Shown here in pieces: positions 40,440-53,849 of a stretch of 64,000 bases of DNA. The notes beneath the pieces were generated by a model that was given only the letters and a program-made list of their open reading frames with translations, was not told the DNA's origin and ran no database searches. The stretch is from Allacma fusca (lineage: Eukaryota; Arthropoda; Collembola; Symphypleona; Sminthuridae), in NCBI GenBank assembly GCA_947179485.1, contig OX359245.1:50703067-50767066 (forward strand). The letters run 5' to 3'. The first letter of the stretch is position 1. Every line of letters starts with the position of its first letter. The position numbers and the translations under genes are program-made.

Positions 40440-41560
40440 CATTAGAAATTTAAATTCGATTACAATTTCAAGTGCACTTCAAAATTTCAAGTACACTTCA
40501 AAATTTCAAGTGCACTTCAAAATTTCAAGGGCACTTCCAAATTCAAGTAAAATTCAGAATTCAAACGCACTTCAAAATTCAAGTGCACTTCAAAATTCAA
40601 GTACAATTCACAATTCAATTGCACTTTACAATTCAAGTGCACTTTACAATTCAAGTGCACTTCACAATTTAAGTGCAATTCACAATTTAATTGCAATTCA
40701 AAATTCAAGTGCAATTCAAAATTTCAAGTACGTTTCAAAATTTTAAGGGCACTTCGAAAAACAAGTCCAGTTCAGATTTCTAGTGCACTTCAGAATTCAA
40801 ATACATTTCAAAATTCTTGAAAAAAGTGCACTTCAAACAAAATTCAGGTACAATTCAAAATTCAAACGCTCTACGCAATTCAAACTAACTTCAAAATTTC
40901 AAGTGCACTTCAAAATTTCAAGTGCACTTCCAAATTCAAGTAAAATTCAGAATTCAAACGCACTTCAAAATTCAAGTGCACTTCAAAATTCAAGTACAAT
41001 TCACAATTCAATTGCACTTCACAATTCAAGTGCACTTTACAATTCAAGTGCACTTCACAATTTAAATAAAATTCAAAATTCAAGTGCAATTCAAAATTTC
41101 AAGTACGTTTCAAAATTTTAAGGGCACTTCGAAAATCAAGTCCAGTTCAGATTTCTAGTGCACTTCAGAATTCAAATACATTTCAAAATTCTTGAAAAAA
41201 GTGCACTTCAAACAAAATTCAGGTACAATTCAAAATTCAAACGCTCTACGCAATTCAAACTAACTTCAAAATTCAAGTGCAATTCAAAATTCAAACGCTC
41301 TTCGCAATTCAAACACCCTTCAAAATTCAAGTCCGCTTCAGATTTTTAGTGCACTTCAGAATTTCAATGTACTTCAAACAACATTCAGGTACAATTCATA
41401 ATTTGAAAGCACTTTGTAATTCAAACGCAGTTCAAAATTCAAGCGCATTTCAAAATTCAAGTACAATTCAAAATTCAAACGCACTCCGCAACTCAAACGC
41501 AGTTCAAAATTCAAGCGCACTTTAAAATTCTAATACACTCAAAAATTCAAATCGCCAAAT
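40440..41560. repeat. Tandem array of ~19-bp ATTCAAGTGCACTTCAAA units with a 375-bp higher-order period
   Basis: The units carry the palindromic word AAGTGCACTT. The marker TTCAGATTTCTAGTGCAC occurs at about 40771 and again 375 bp further on, and the marker AAGGGCACTTCGAA shows the same shift, so a block of about 375 bp was duplicated. The open frames reading as FKIQVHFKI or NSSALQNSS are repeat artefacts. Confidence 0.85.
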
Positions 41561-43213
41561 TGGAAATGCAAATCTGCTTATTGGAAATTCTAGTTCACAT
41601 GGAAATTCAAGTCAAGTTCAAATACAGAAACTCCACATAAAATCCAAAATTGACTTCAAGTCTTCTATTCCAATACACTTTAAATTTCCAATCGAAAATT
41701 CTCTTGAGAGTGACTTCAGTGGAAATATATATGTCATTCGCCAAGACATTAGCATTGGAAAAGTTTTACTTCCGACTCAATTATTTTTCAAGGGAAAACT
41801 GAGAGTGCGTTAAAATTCTGTGGCAAATAATGCACAAGTTCTATGGTTAATTTTTTTCACTTTTTTTTACACATCCACTAAAAAAAGGGAAACTCAAAGT
41901 CATAAGTCATGCAAAACGTTTGTGTGTATCTTTGGTGATTTTTCTTTTTAGCACGATCCTAATACATAGCTATACATAGGCTCTAGTGGTTTGTGGAAAT
42001 GTTCCACTTGAGCTCCGTTTCGTTTTGGCATATTCATTCCTTCTTGTTTTTTTTGACACTTTTTTTTTCTATACCGAATTCGTTTAGTTCCTTGATTCTG
42101 CGTTTTTGCTCTGGTTTTTTTCTCACCCTTTTATTTTCAAATCGTACCAATAAAATGCAATGATTTTAAAAGGCGTTTAATTCGTTTTTTCCCCTACCAT
42201 TAATCTAACATTAAGAGTGGGAAAATCAAGTTCTCACGTTGCCCCAAAATAAAACATTATCCCCATAAAAAATTTATATTTAAATTATCATTACTCTCAA
42301 GCTTGCAAAAATAATCCTAATAATTTAATTAATTACATTTTTATTTAAATCCAAAATCCCAACATTCTCAACTGTTTTTTTAACTGTAAAAATAATTCCC
42401 TCAAATATTGGTCCGTAAATAAATTCACCTCATAATTATTCTCAAACTGCCCCTAAAATCCTTCGAAACGTTAAAAGGCTCATTGAAAAAGATGACAAAC
42501 TAAAATATGAATCATTTCCTTAAAAAACAAAAACAACTCCTAGCGTTACAAAAATTATGTCTCAAAACCCCCCACAAAAGAATAACTGTACGTCCACCTT
42601 TTATATGCACTTTTTCTGACAATAATAAGCCCTATTTTGCCCATCCAGATATCAATCTTGCTCTTGAAATTGCCCTCACAGTAATTTATGTTCCGCTTTT
42701 ATTATTCCAATTAATTATATCTCAAAATCCTGTATTTGAATCCATGGAAGCATAAAAATCTACAGTTTTAAAAAACCCCTTCCGAATATTTATCTCCCAA
42801 TCATTTGCAAATGAAAGCGCATCAGCATATACAAGTATCTTGGGATTTTGACCCCTGTGGCCAGATACATTGACCTAGGTCAGTGAGGTAATTTTTGTAA
42901 AATTCAGAAAAAGATTCTCTTTAAAATGGGGGAATCAAATTTGTCAAATTTTAAAATTTGTTCCCTAGGAAAAATATTGAAATAAATGGTGAGGATTAAA
43001 ATAACTGTATGTAAGTAGTATGTATGTTTAACACATGGGAAATATACAGATCTTTATATTGACAGGATTTAGTACAGAGTGAGTTTTTATCAAATAGACT
43101 TTTGAGACAGGTTTATTATTATTGAGTTTTTTCTGCCGGTTTGTATGGGCTTAATTTTTTTTTATGGGAAACGGTGAATATATGGGAAGATTCAGTTGTG
43201 ATTAGATTGTTAC

Positions 43214-43324
43214 CTGAAGCATGCCCAGATAACATTCTTGGCACCCGCAGTCCATGGGTTTGTCATGATAGTAATTAGTGACATTGCTGCCAAGACTCCT
43301 TGTCGAAGACCAACGTTTCTTCAT
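43214..43324 (-). CDS. Candidate isolated coding exon, possibly an alternative first exon of the DYRK gene
   Basis: An ATG at 43324 opens a 37-codon frame (it begins MKKRWSSTRSLGSN and contains CGCQEC) that ends in the good donor CTTCAG|GTAAC. The exit phase is 0, which matches the acceptor of the second kinase exon at 34755. No family is recognised. It could also be a chance frame in the UBA1-DYRK intergenic region, or belong to another transcript. Confidence 0.3.
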
Positions 43325-45445
43325 GGTTGGATTCCTCCCCTCAAAACAACTATGTACTAGAATAGGTATGTATAGGAAGGGCTCCAGAGCTGCACACAAT
43401 TTGATAAAAGACCCATAAAAAATTTTAACTGCCCCTTATTTTCCCTTTTACATTTTTGAACAAAATTCAATAATAATTTCTCTATTGGGAAAAAAATTTA
43501 TGAGACAGTATATTTAATAATAATAAAATTTTTTATTGTCTGTAATTAATTAGGTGTAAGTACCTAAGGACGTTCTATATCTCAGCTTTGGATACAGAGC
43601 TCGTCAAAAAATTGTCGGAACGTTTTTTTCCTTCTTCTGAGGGAACTAATAGGATGTGCACAGAGACAAGATAAATATAATAAAAAGCTCTATTTATCCT
43701 TTGTTAATTAGACTCTAACGTGGCCATTTGGGTTAGTTCTCCTCAAGCACAGACAAATTTGCCAGATGCACCCTTTATCAATTTTATATGAGGAAACCAC
43801 TTTTTCCCCATGTTTTCACTCCTATATAAAAACCAATAAATGACTGCCCATTTATACACTCACATAAATATATATTTTTCTATACAGAGTATAGTAAGTA
43901 GTAGGAGCACTTGGATTTTTTTTTTCTTCTGAGGGGAGATACGGAATTTCAGGTATATAGAAACAAACGGCAGACTGAACGAACGAAGGAACGAAGGATG
44001 GAACGCGTGGTAAGCAGAACAGAAAAGTCACAGTGCGGAACAACACAATTATCAAGCCTTACTGCCAATCTGGCGAGAATTCCTAATCCGTATGCACATA
44101 ATTATAGATGGGCAGACAATTTGAGTAGTGTGAAGGTACATGTAGATATATATATAGGTATACAGTGCGTATATAATAAAAACACTGTATATAATGTATA
44201 ATTATGTCTATAAGTATATACAGCACGGGCAATAAAATACAATGCAAACACAACTTTTGAGGTAAAAACTTTGGGTAAATGTTAAAATACAAAAAAAAAT
44301 AAAGAAAGATAGACAGACAGACAGAGGGTGAAAAACTTAACGTTTACACCTCAAGACTCAAATAGATACTGACAAGTTCTTAACTATACAAGGTAAAAGG
44401 GACTTAAACTATCTTGTTTAAGGTGTCTGATTTGAGGTATAAACGTTTGGGTATATATTGTTATATCTAGAGAGACACAAGTAGTCAATTCCGAGATGTA
44501 AAGTCCCAAGGGAATTTCATTTCCTTTGCCCCCTGCGATCTCCTATACAGTTACGTTTTTACAAAGGGAAATACAATTTGTACAATAACTTAGGCGCATA
44601 GGGTTTCGCAAGGGCTTTCTAAATTTTTAGGAGATTATTTGAGTAAAAGACAGGTGTAGTGAATTACATATTACGGGATAGAGGACAACAGCGGGTGTGG
44701 ATATATTTTTGGTACAAATTTCTTGGGACTCTTGATACAAAATATAATTATTACTGGTAATTAAAAATTTCTTGAGCATTATATAACAATTTCTATAATC
44801 GATGAGATTTTAAATGTTGCTGCAACTTAGAGTAAGTTATGAGGTATTTATTAAATACAATTAATTTGGTATTTCTCGTGAGTAAGCAATTAAAAGTTTA
44901 AGTTTCAACGAAAAATTGAACAAGTTTATTCAAATGTGAAATTACATGGTTTGAATAAGTATATATATATAATATAGTGTAGTAGTGTGTTTGTTATACT
45001 TTAAATTGCTTTTAAATAGTGTGTTTTATTTAAATTACTATTTTTTTTTCAAATTTGGTAATTTGGATCAGTTACCTTTCCTCGAATTGTCCTAGTTCGG
45101 CTTTGAATATTGTGAATACATAGAAACCATTTTTAAATATATTCCAGCGAGCAAATCAATGTACAGTTGGCCAAGACAATTCCAATGTGTAATCAACCCC
45201 AAAAGCTATGTTGAGAAATGTATGATTATATAATTATTATAATATAATAATATTACAGCAATGTAGTAAAATGTGTTCACTCTGAACTCTGAAGCTGTTA
45301 ATTACTGGGCCACACAACACTTTTTTGTAGGGAAAAAAGTTAGTTCTTTTTGTGTAATTATTAGTTAATTTCAACGAAGCTGAATTTTTGATTTCTCCTC
45401 TCGTGATTTATCTGTTTTTTGGTATTATAATATGTGTATAATAAG
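43325..45445. other. AT-rich intergenic region, probably including the UBA1 3' UTR
   Basis: I see no supported gene. Short AT microsatellites and several minus-strand AATAAA words occur. The stretch nearest 45446 should be the UBA1 3' UTR. Confidence 0.5.
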
Positions 45446-48400
45446 TTATTGTTGACGTTGACTTGGAGGGATGACATAGCGAACGTATGGGATCTCCACA
45501 TCCGCCCCATCCTTATCATTACAGCACAATTCGAAGACCAGGGCCTTCACATGAGGATCAATCTTGCGGCGGGAGACGCGGCGGACAACCTGATCATTTA
45601 ATTACAACCATTTTGATTATACAAGAGTCGATTAAACCCAAAATTATTTTCATTAATTACTATTTAAAAACAATTATACGTATGATCCATTTTATGTAGT
45701 CAGGGTTAGGTCAAGGTCAAAGCAGATTAAATTAGAGTCGCAAAATTTATAATGCTTCAGTTTGCAAGGTTTAGGTTCAATCCAGATTATTCATTAAACT
45801 TTCAAATAATCAATTAATCAACCATTACTGAGATTATAGAAACGAACAAAATACAATAGCATACAGGGTTACAACTTTTATAACGGATCAAAATCGGTCA
45901 TCGCCAGAGTACCATTATATCAAAACTTGTCTCACAGTAGGAGAGGCAGTTTTCGTGACATTAAAAGAGAAGTGTAGTTATTAAAAAGGTTTTCGGATTG
46001 CGGGTATGGTTGAGCTAATTTAGTAATTATAAAATATGGGCTGGATCTAAGCGTCTACCGTTCTTGAGTTTTTTTTAAACGGAGTCAACTAACTATACGA
46101 GCGATGCTGGTTCCTGAACAAGTGCCAGGATATATATCTATGTACATCAAAGAATATATACCTCAGTGACAGGCAGGGCCAGTCGCTCCTTCCGGCGGTC
46201 CGGTGGCATAAAGAAAGAATACAGCATACACACTCCTTGACTCATCATGGTCACCTCGAGTTGGTGCTCCTTCGCGAAGAAGTCAAAGAAGTCCTGCAAC
46301 GTCATTTCACCTTCGACCTGAAGCACCAAAATACCATTTACTTAATTTCACAGTAGAAACGCGTTTGAAAACGTGTGGTTACATACATTAAAATATTATG
46401 TAATTTAATTACTTAAATCCATTAAATCATTATTGAATTTGAAAATATGAAAACACTTTTACATCAAATCGATCCCAAAGAGTCCATTGAACCTCATGAT
46501 ACTTATTCTTAGGACAGGCAATAGGTTCAGAGAAGGTGAACAAAGGAAGTGCCAAGTTGACAAAACCGTTCTTGTACTTTTCGATGCCCGCGTGTCCCTG
46601 GACAATCTTATACAGTTCCAGTCCAACAAGTCCAGCCACCACACTGGTCGTAGTTGCTATGGCGGGTATAATCTTCCCAGCAATCAGTTTACTTTTGAGC
46701 CGATCTGCGTGTTCAATGCTGTAGTTCGAAGCTCGGGAGTTAGAGCAGGCCACGATGAAATCAATGTGGAGATTCTTGTCGTCATCTTTCTCGAACTCCA
46801 ACGGATTTACTTTAATGCCCTTCAATAGAATAAATAAGACGTATTAAATAAACTTGAGACAAAAGTAACAAGGTCAGTGTTGCACTAATATCACATAAAA
46901 AATGTACTTCACATAAAGTGATATACCGAATAATCCAAGGCCCGAATGAGATCTACTAGTTCATCCACCCGACTTTGATCCAATGATCCTTGATTCGCCA
47001 AATTCTGAGCCTCAGCATCGGAAGTTGCAATCCTAACCCCGGACTTCGGAACGAATTCCGGTACCTCCACGGACGATACTTTTTGTTTCACTTCATCCCG
47101 ACTGATCCGCGGGATTTGGTACACATCAGCTCGCAAGTTGCCAGCAGTATAAACAAAATCAACAGCGAGGTCATCTTCCAAGTCAAATTTGAGAGCATGA
47201 GGACAACGTTTGGGGGCTTGCCAGAAAAGATTTCCGGATGAAGTTTTCATATCTCCAGGGAAATTGTATAAAAGTTGCTTGATTTGATTTCCAAAATTGT
47301 CTTCCCAAAGTAACCTAGCCCATTTCACACAGTCTTCAATATTCTCTGGGCGTTCCGCTACTAAGGCCTTATACAAAGACTCCAACGTGTCCAGCGGCTG
47401 AGAGCCAGGCAGGCGGAGCGCTTTTTCTAAAAATCTGTAAATAAAATAATTCATTAGCAGATCTTCCATTTTCGGAGAATTAAACTAATAAATTCGGATA
47501 AATTTTGTTATTGCAAATGATGCTTTTTACACATAGACTAAATCAAACATACCTTTGATCCTTCAAAAAGGAAGCTGCATTCTCCATGGGCTGTCGGAAC
47601 AGACCCTCAAATTGATCCCTAGCCCATTGCAAAGTATGCTCAATAGCGTTAGGGAAATTCTTCAAAGTACAAATGGGGATTTCTTTTTCCGGTGGGTCCT
47701 GTGAAGACCCATAGCTTTCCGTAACGAAAGGAATAACAACTTGTGTATTCCCCTTGGTGCCCAATGTTCCACTTTCCAACAGAGGTTTTCTGTAATAAAC
47801 ACATCTTCTGTCCATGTAAATCCTGGCGTCTACATTGTCCAATGCATTTGCCACTCCATTCAAACTCTCAAACAGGTCATCATCATAAACGTTCTCCGTT
47901 TCAGGCCCTACTCTGTTCTCATGAGCCTCAACTTTAATTCCAGGGTTCATCCTCCCAACAGCAGCTTTAGCCGTTACAGCCTTATTCTGGCCAACATTTT
48001 CTGGTCGGAATAAAAATTGTCGGTTTAAATTTGATCTCTCAATAAGATCCATATCTGTCACGACGACATTGCCTAAACCGATCATGGCGAAGTTTTTGAG
48101 AAGTTCACAGCCAATAGCCCCCGCTCCTACCACGAACCAACGCTGCTTCAGAAGTTTATCTTGGAAAGACTTCCCGAAGACGGAAATTTGACCTTCGTAC
48201 CGGTTCCCTTGAGAAATAAAGTCAGCATTACTTTCCGATGTAGACGGTAGGGGATCTGGGAGGCACTCGATCGCGTCGAAGTAGAGCCATTGTTTAATTG
48301 GATTAAATTTCCCGCTGCAAGCCTTCATTACTTCTTGGGCTACAACCCCGCCAATAAAACCATTGACCGGAGCGAGGTTCCCACTTGAGACAAAACTGAA

Positions 48401-50166
48401 GATTTTCAGAAGATCTGCTTTCAACTCTGCATCTTCAGGCTTGAGCTTTTCTGCGAGTTCTGACAGCAAAGTACTATCGGCCTCATTCCAAGGGGTGGGT
48501 CGTCGATTGTGTTCCTTAATGAATTCATCCAGCGCTGCATATGCAGCGTGAATGGTTATAGGGTGATCAAATTTACCAAAATCAGTGTAAACTACTTCTG
48601 GATCTTGAGTTGATTCTCTGAGGGATTTAAATGCTACCTTTTCTTGCATTTTTACTTGCGTCACTGTGCCGTTGCTCAAATATTCTCCAAAACCTGGAAT
48701 ATAGACGTCAAATTGCTTTTCAAATTCCAACACAAAACCTTTCTGTTCATAAAACGTCAGACATGAAAACGCGCGGGATAAATACTAGTACAATTCAACT
48801 AACAATAAATTCAAACTCAAAAATACGATCCACACTACGATTCACAAATTGTACTGGAAAGAGCGTAATAACACATTTTCACATAGAGGCCGCAAGTACG
48901 AACAGAACTTAATCATGGAGGAGCATAAAGGACGGGCATGTATGAAGCAAAATAAACACTCACCTGTGGTATCCAAATCCAGCCGGAAGGTGTAAGGCCC
49001 AGTGACAGTGATTTTGACTGGATCCAGTCCATTGATTGCAGTCATGCCTGTCACTTCACTAAAGCGAACGTAGTCTCCATCATTGAATCCATGTCTGTGC
49101 TCGTCCAAGCACGTAACCGTAGCTTGAGTTTCACTCGTGATACTGGCCACCAGCGCACTCAGAGGTTGCTCCCCATTGGAGTCCAACACAATAAACTCTT
49201 CTCCAAAGTCGCAGAAAATTCTTCCAAAAAGTCCAGTGGTTTGGGCCAGGATCAAGGCGATGTTGTTGGAGTGACAGAAATCTGCTAAGTCCAACAACTG
49301 GTCGCTCGACTCGTATTCGGTGAGCACCAACACATTGTATTTGGAGATCTCATCCGTTGTGAGGGGATCTGTGTTTACTTCCACAGTCACGTATGGATTT
49401 AGATTCGAAAGGTGATTAAGAGAAATTGTTGCACGGTTTGACCCAATATCAGCTTCCGTGAGGTAGTACTGGGAAGAGAGGTCACGCCACTCTGCTACTT
49501 TCGTGTCTTGTAGGGTTAGGGATTTCACACCGCCTGCGCAAGAAAATATTAATAGTTAACTTATAAACCTCACCAAATAAACTACCAACGTCTCATAACT
49601 GACTTGGAAAAAAAGAAATGGTTCTGTATTCAACCAATTACCCCAAATATAAAAGTCATGACAAGTTCAGGCTTTTGCTCTTCAAATGATTGAATATCCT
49701 GAAGCCTGACAATGGCTCAAACAAGAATTACCACGTACAAACTCAACTATACACCACAAAACAACTACCATCAACTCCAAATCTATAAAAAAAATATATA
49801 TATACCTAGAATGACATTCTTAGCCACTTCCACTCCCAACCCGCCAATCCCACAAATAAGAACCTTGGAGTTGGCCATGCGAGTCATGGCATCCTTGCCC
49901 AGGACATAGATCTGTCGGGAGTATAGGGATTCATCAATGACAGTATCCGGAGTAGTGTCCATCGCCCCACTTCCATTGCCATTAGCCGAGCCGTTTTGCT
50001 GTCCGACTGTCATATTGTCCGAATTAGTTGGCTGCTGACCCGAGTTCCCAGTAGAATTGCTATGCTGACTAATCCTCGCTTTCTTCGCTGGTGGTGACCT
50101 TATGACCGGTGACGAATTTGACGACTCAGCTGTCGGCGGCTCAGTTGTAAGTTCCGCCAAGGACAT
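45446..50166 (-). CDS. UBA1: Ubiquitin-activating enzyme E1 (UBA1)
   Basis: Seven exons join in phase: 50166-49806, 49533-48964, 48738-47553, 47434-46927, 46819-46463, 46317-46162 and 45589-45446, giving 1093 aa (human 1058). E1 adenylates ubiquitin with ATP, forms a thioester on its catalytic Cys and passes ubiquitin to E2s. The inactive adenylation half starts at [12 protein letters not shown], with [13 protein letters not shown]. The active half has [18 protein letters not shown]. The catalytic cysteine is at about residue 667 in [15 protein letters not shown]. The ubiquitin-fold domain ends near [12 protein letters not shown]. The N-terminal 70 residues are low-complexity Ser/Gly/Asn with a PPAKKARI basic patch that may be a nuclear signal. 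All key residues are present, and the gene looks fully functional. Confidence 0.97.
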
Positions 50167-51875
50167 TTAGAGACAACCAACGCCAAAGATGATGGGGGAA
50201 TGAAAAAGCCTTTACCAAGTTCCCAATTTTAAAGTATTCCTTATTTCTCGATTCCTTTTACGAAAATAACCGTGTCACTCCAAAACACGTCCCTACAACA
50301 CAAACCAAAACCAAACCTTACAATTAGTTCAAATACCCAATAAAACAAAACAAAACCCCACATGGCTCAACTCACATAACACCAACCAGTCAACATCAAA
50401 TTCTAATAATTAATTTATAAAACCCCTCAAATCGCAAGTTCAGATTTCCTTACTCTAAATTTGTTAAACTCCTTCACACATACAACTGACAATCTACTTC
50501 CCCTCCACACCTATTATAGCTCACATTATTTTTTAAAATTACAACTTAATTACACAAAATCCCATCTCAAACGCTACAACGCTGTCATATCCCTAACAAA
50601 CCGGTCTCCAGCAAATTGAACCCAAACATTCAATCCCAAATCCCAGTAATTAACAGTTGAAACTTCCCATCTCAAAACTCCCTGACCCTATCATTTCTAA
50701 CAACTACTCCACCAAATTAAAACTGACAACCAATTATTTTTTTCCTACACCAAATCCTCGCAACAAAACGTTTGGACTCTAATCTTCAATACTTCACCAT
50801 TCCATAATTAACTCCTTCCAAAAATCCACTATTTCCCTCCCCTCTCCTAATTACACTCAAGAATTCTACTCATTTCACAAAAATCCGAATCTCCACCCCC
50901 CCCCTAGAAGGTTCACTCCCCTTCAAAATTCAAGTTCGGATCTCACAATTACGTCCTAAATTCCTCCTTCCTCCAAAACGTATATCTTTCCATGAATCAT
51001 CACAGATTTCATGTCATTCACCCGCAAGGACGGAAACGTCTAGAAAATTCTATGAGAGTCAGGGAATAATAATTCTTGAACAAAAAAACAAAAAATATTA
51101 CAATGTTAGGGATTAAAAAAAAATGAGGGGGATATATTTAAAAAGAAATTACTTTTTCAGGAGTTCTGCCTTTTTTTTCTGCCTCTCCGCGGACGTATAA
51201 TGCTCAAGTATTGACTTCACCTCAGGACTCGAAGGAAATTGGAACAACTTGTGGGGAATCTGCTGAGAATTTTGATTTTATTCGTTGAAGATTTGAAGAG
51301 TTGATTCTGTGACTGACTTAGGCCTATACAGAGACGTACTCCTAAGGTGGGATTTTCCTGAAATTTTTGGCTTCTAATAATTTGAATTATTATTATTGGT
51401 TCTTATATAAAGAAGAAGGGAATTGACATGAGTCCGCCGTGCCGTATTAATAGTACAAAAGGAAGAGAGTCGAGGAGGAAACTAACACCGAGCACCAAAG
51501 TCACTCTGGACGTACATACTAAAAGCAAAGGCTCTGTCCTGTCGTCAGCCCCTCGTCCTGCTATAATGTGTGCTTTGAAATAAGCTTCCTCTCTCGTATG
51601 TAAACCTCACCATAGTAACTGTATATAGGATGAGCCAGCATGTTTTTATAAAGGGGAATAGTACTCTACTCAGACACGGTGTATAGTCTGTATAGGAAGG
51701 AGCTCCTTATTAAACAGTGTGACTTGAGCTTTGGGCTGTAGGAAGAGAGGAGTCCCCGTGCCCAATGAGCAAGTAGGAAACAAGTGAGACCGGGTTTCTT
51801 CAACTTTTAAATTGATCCATGATTCAATGGAAGTGCTGGCGTTAAAGCCCTGCTTGGCGGAGGAGCTATTAAGTT
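50167..51875. other. UBA1 upstream region
   Basis: No gene was found. It includes pyrimidine-rich sequence at 50280-50960 and unique sequence up to the CTG target duplication at 51876. The UBA1 promoter is expected here, but no clear TATA box was seen. Confidence 0.5.
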
Positions 51876-52133
51876 CTGGGGGGTTATTCTCGAAAGACTT
51901 ACGATCGTAACTTCAGTCGCAAATCTTGAGTTACGATAGTTGAGATTCTCCAAAAATTTTGAAAATCGCAAGCTCTCCGAAAATCGCAAAAGTTGTCGTA
52001 ACTTTACGACAACTAAGAAGCAGTCGTAAGTACTTACGATCAAGCATTCATTATATGGCGGGGTTCCTTTGAAAGCCGTTCTGTCATTACAAAATTATTT
52101 ACGTAGGCCTCAGTGGCAGGGTTCATTTTAACG

Positions 52134-53328
52134 ATGGAGTTATTAGCTGTACTGGAAGACGAAAATCGAAGAGCTTTTAGAAGACAAAGAGTTTTTCTTG
52201 ACCGCACTAATCCATTGGAAGTTTTTGATGACCAAGGATTAATTATGCGCTATAGATTTCCGAAAGTAGAAATTTTAAAATTGATAGAAATGTGTAGTGT
52301 TCAACTCCGGCGAGAAACTTTGAGGAGCAAAGCTCTGCCAGTATATATTCAAGTGCTGGCAGGTCTAAGGTATGTAATTTATTCTAAATGTGATAATGCT
52401 TCTAACAATTATTCCCATCAAATTACAATATGTGCACAACTATTATTGTAGTGAAGTTAATTAATTTTATCTCCGGCAAGCCTATGTAAACTAATTCCAA
52501 ATGTTTGTATACACTTTTAGATTTTTTGCGACCGGTTCTTACCAACAATGCACTTCCGACATTCTAGGCATATCACAACCATCACTGAGCCGTGCAATTA
52601 GCAATGTTACGCAAATAATTCTGGAGAATGCTAAAGTTTTCGTCAATTTTGGGAATTCAAATGACGGACGGAAATTCGATTTTTACAGTCTGGCTGGTTT
52701 TCCAAATGTTATAGGGGCAATCGATGGTACTCACATCAAAATTCAATCACCTGGAGGTATTTCAGAGTCGCTATTCATATGTCGAAAAGGAGGATATTCA
52801 GTCAACGTACAAATAGTTTGTGACGCAAAAATGAATATTCTCGATGCAGTCGTGAAGTGGCCAGGGTCAACACATGATTCATTCATTTGGAAAAATTCAT
52901 CACTGCGAGAAAAGTTTGTGAATAATCCCCCTAACGGATATTTAATTGGTGATTCCGGGTATTGTATTGAACCATGGTTACTAACACCTTTTCCATCTAC
53001 TCAAGCCTTAACTATACCTGAAGAAAATTATCAAAATTCCTTTGTCAAAACCCGAAGATTAGTGGAGAATACAATTGGACTGTGGAAAAGCATATTTAGA
53101 TGCCTTATTGACAACGTTCTTCTGTATAAGCCGAAAAAGGTGTGTCAATTAATTGCAGCTACAATTGTTTTGCATAATATCCGCCGCAAGCTACGATTAC
53201 ATGAGGATGACACATATGTGGAACCAAACGATTTTATGGACGATGACATCACTTGCATTGAAATGTCCGATACAACAAGATTGGGTTTTACAATGCGCAA
53301 AAACTTGGTGGATAATTTTTTTGTGTAA
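52134..53328 (+). CDS. Harbinger 2 transposase (DDE superfamily nuclease)
   Basis: Exons 52134-52369 and 52521-53328 join in phase into 347 aa without stops. The protein shows the HARBI1 pattern: a helix-turn-helix-like ILGISQPSLSRAISNV, GAIDGTHIKI (first Asp), VVKWPGSTHDSFIW (second Asp), GDSGY, then KTRRLVENTIGLWK with the catalytic Glu. It is shorter than the transposase of element 1 and differs strongly in sequence. The chosen ATG at 52134 is the first in frame. It should excise and insert the element together with the Myb-like partner encoded on the other strand. Confidence 0.92.
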
Positions 53329-53679
53329 AAAATAATAATACTGGTGTATTTAAATTTAATTGAATTTTCTACAAACTATTTGTACAAACTATTATTGGAA
53401 CACTACTAATTATTACAGTAGGGGTTATAATAATTATAATTATAATTTTATTATTTATAATTTAGCTGCTAACAGCGGAAGTACTTTTGTTGTATGAATT
53501 TTTTAATAAAAAGAATTTACCACTAGTGATATTAATAAAATTCAAAAAATCTAATTGGTACAAAAAATTAACTTTTGTTTTAAATAATTGCTGCCTAATA
53601 TTGAGAAAACTGAAACAAAAAATAAATCTGCGATGTAACAGTACCATTCTGACGAAATGGAAAAATAAAATTGCAGTAT

Positions 53680-53803
53680 AATCGACTCTCTCTATAACGA
53701 CTCCCCAGGGACATTTTTCTGACTTTAGAGAACGAATGTCGTTGTAAGCATGCAATATTTACTGGGATTATATTGCTTTAATAGTCGTTATAGAGTGAGT
53801 CGA
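53680..53803. mobile_element. Short pogo/Tc1-like MITE nested in Harbinger 2
   Basis: The arms at 53680-53702 (ATCGACTCTCTCTATAACGA) and 53782-53803 (TCGTTATAGAGTGAGTCGA) are inverted copies around an ~80-bp core, with TA next to the ends. It lies between the two genes of Harbinger 2. Family assignment rests on the CAGTCGACT-type end and the TA flank only. Confidence 0.55.
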
Positions 53804-53849
53804 CTGTACTCGACGTATACCTAATTACACACAACAATACTTTTGAATA

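Larger units (their letters stand above)
35943..43213. other. Long repeat-rich region, no supported gene
   Basis: It contains the likely 5' flank of the kinase (35943-36450), a tandem array with a 217-bp higher-order period (36500-37780), a foldback MITE (37920-38453), pyrimidine-rich sequence (38650-39080), and a tandem array with a 375-bp higher-order period (40440-41560). Open frames here are short or come from the repeats. If the exon at 43214-43324 belongs to the kinase, this whole stretch would be its first intron. Confidence 0.5.

Noticed and set aside
40472-41525. Open frames such as FKIQVHFKI and NSSALQNSS
   Set aside because: They are translations of the AAGTGCACTT tandem array in alternative frames.
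46487-48912. Plus-strand open frames opposite UBA1
   Set aside because: They are shadows of the conserved minus-strand UBA1 exons.
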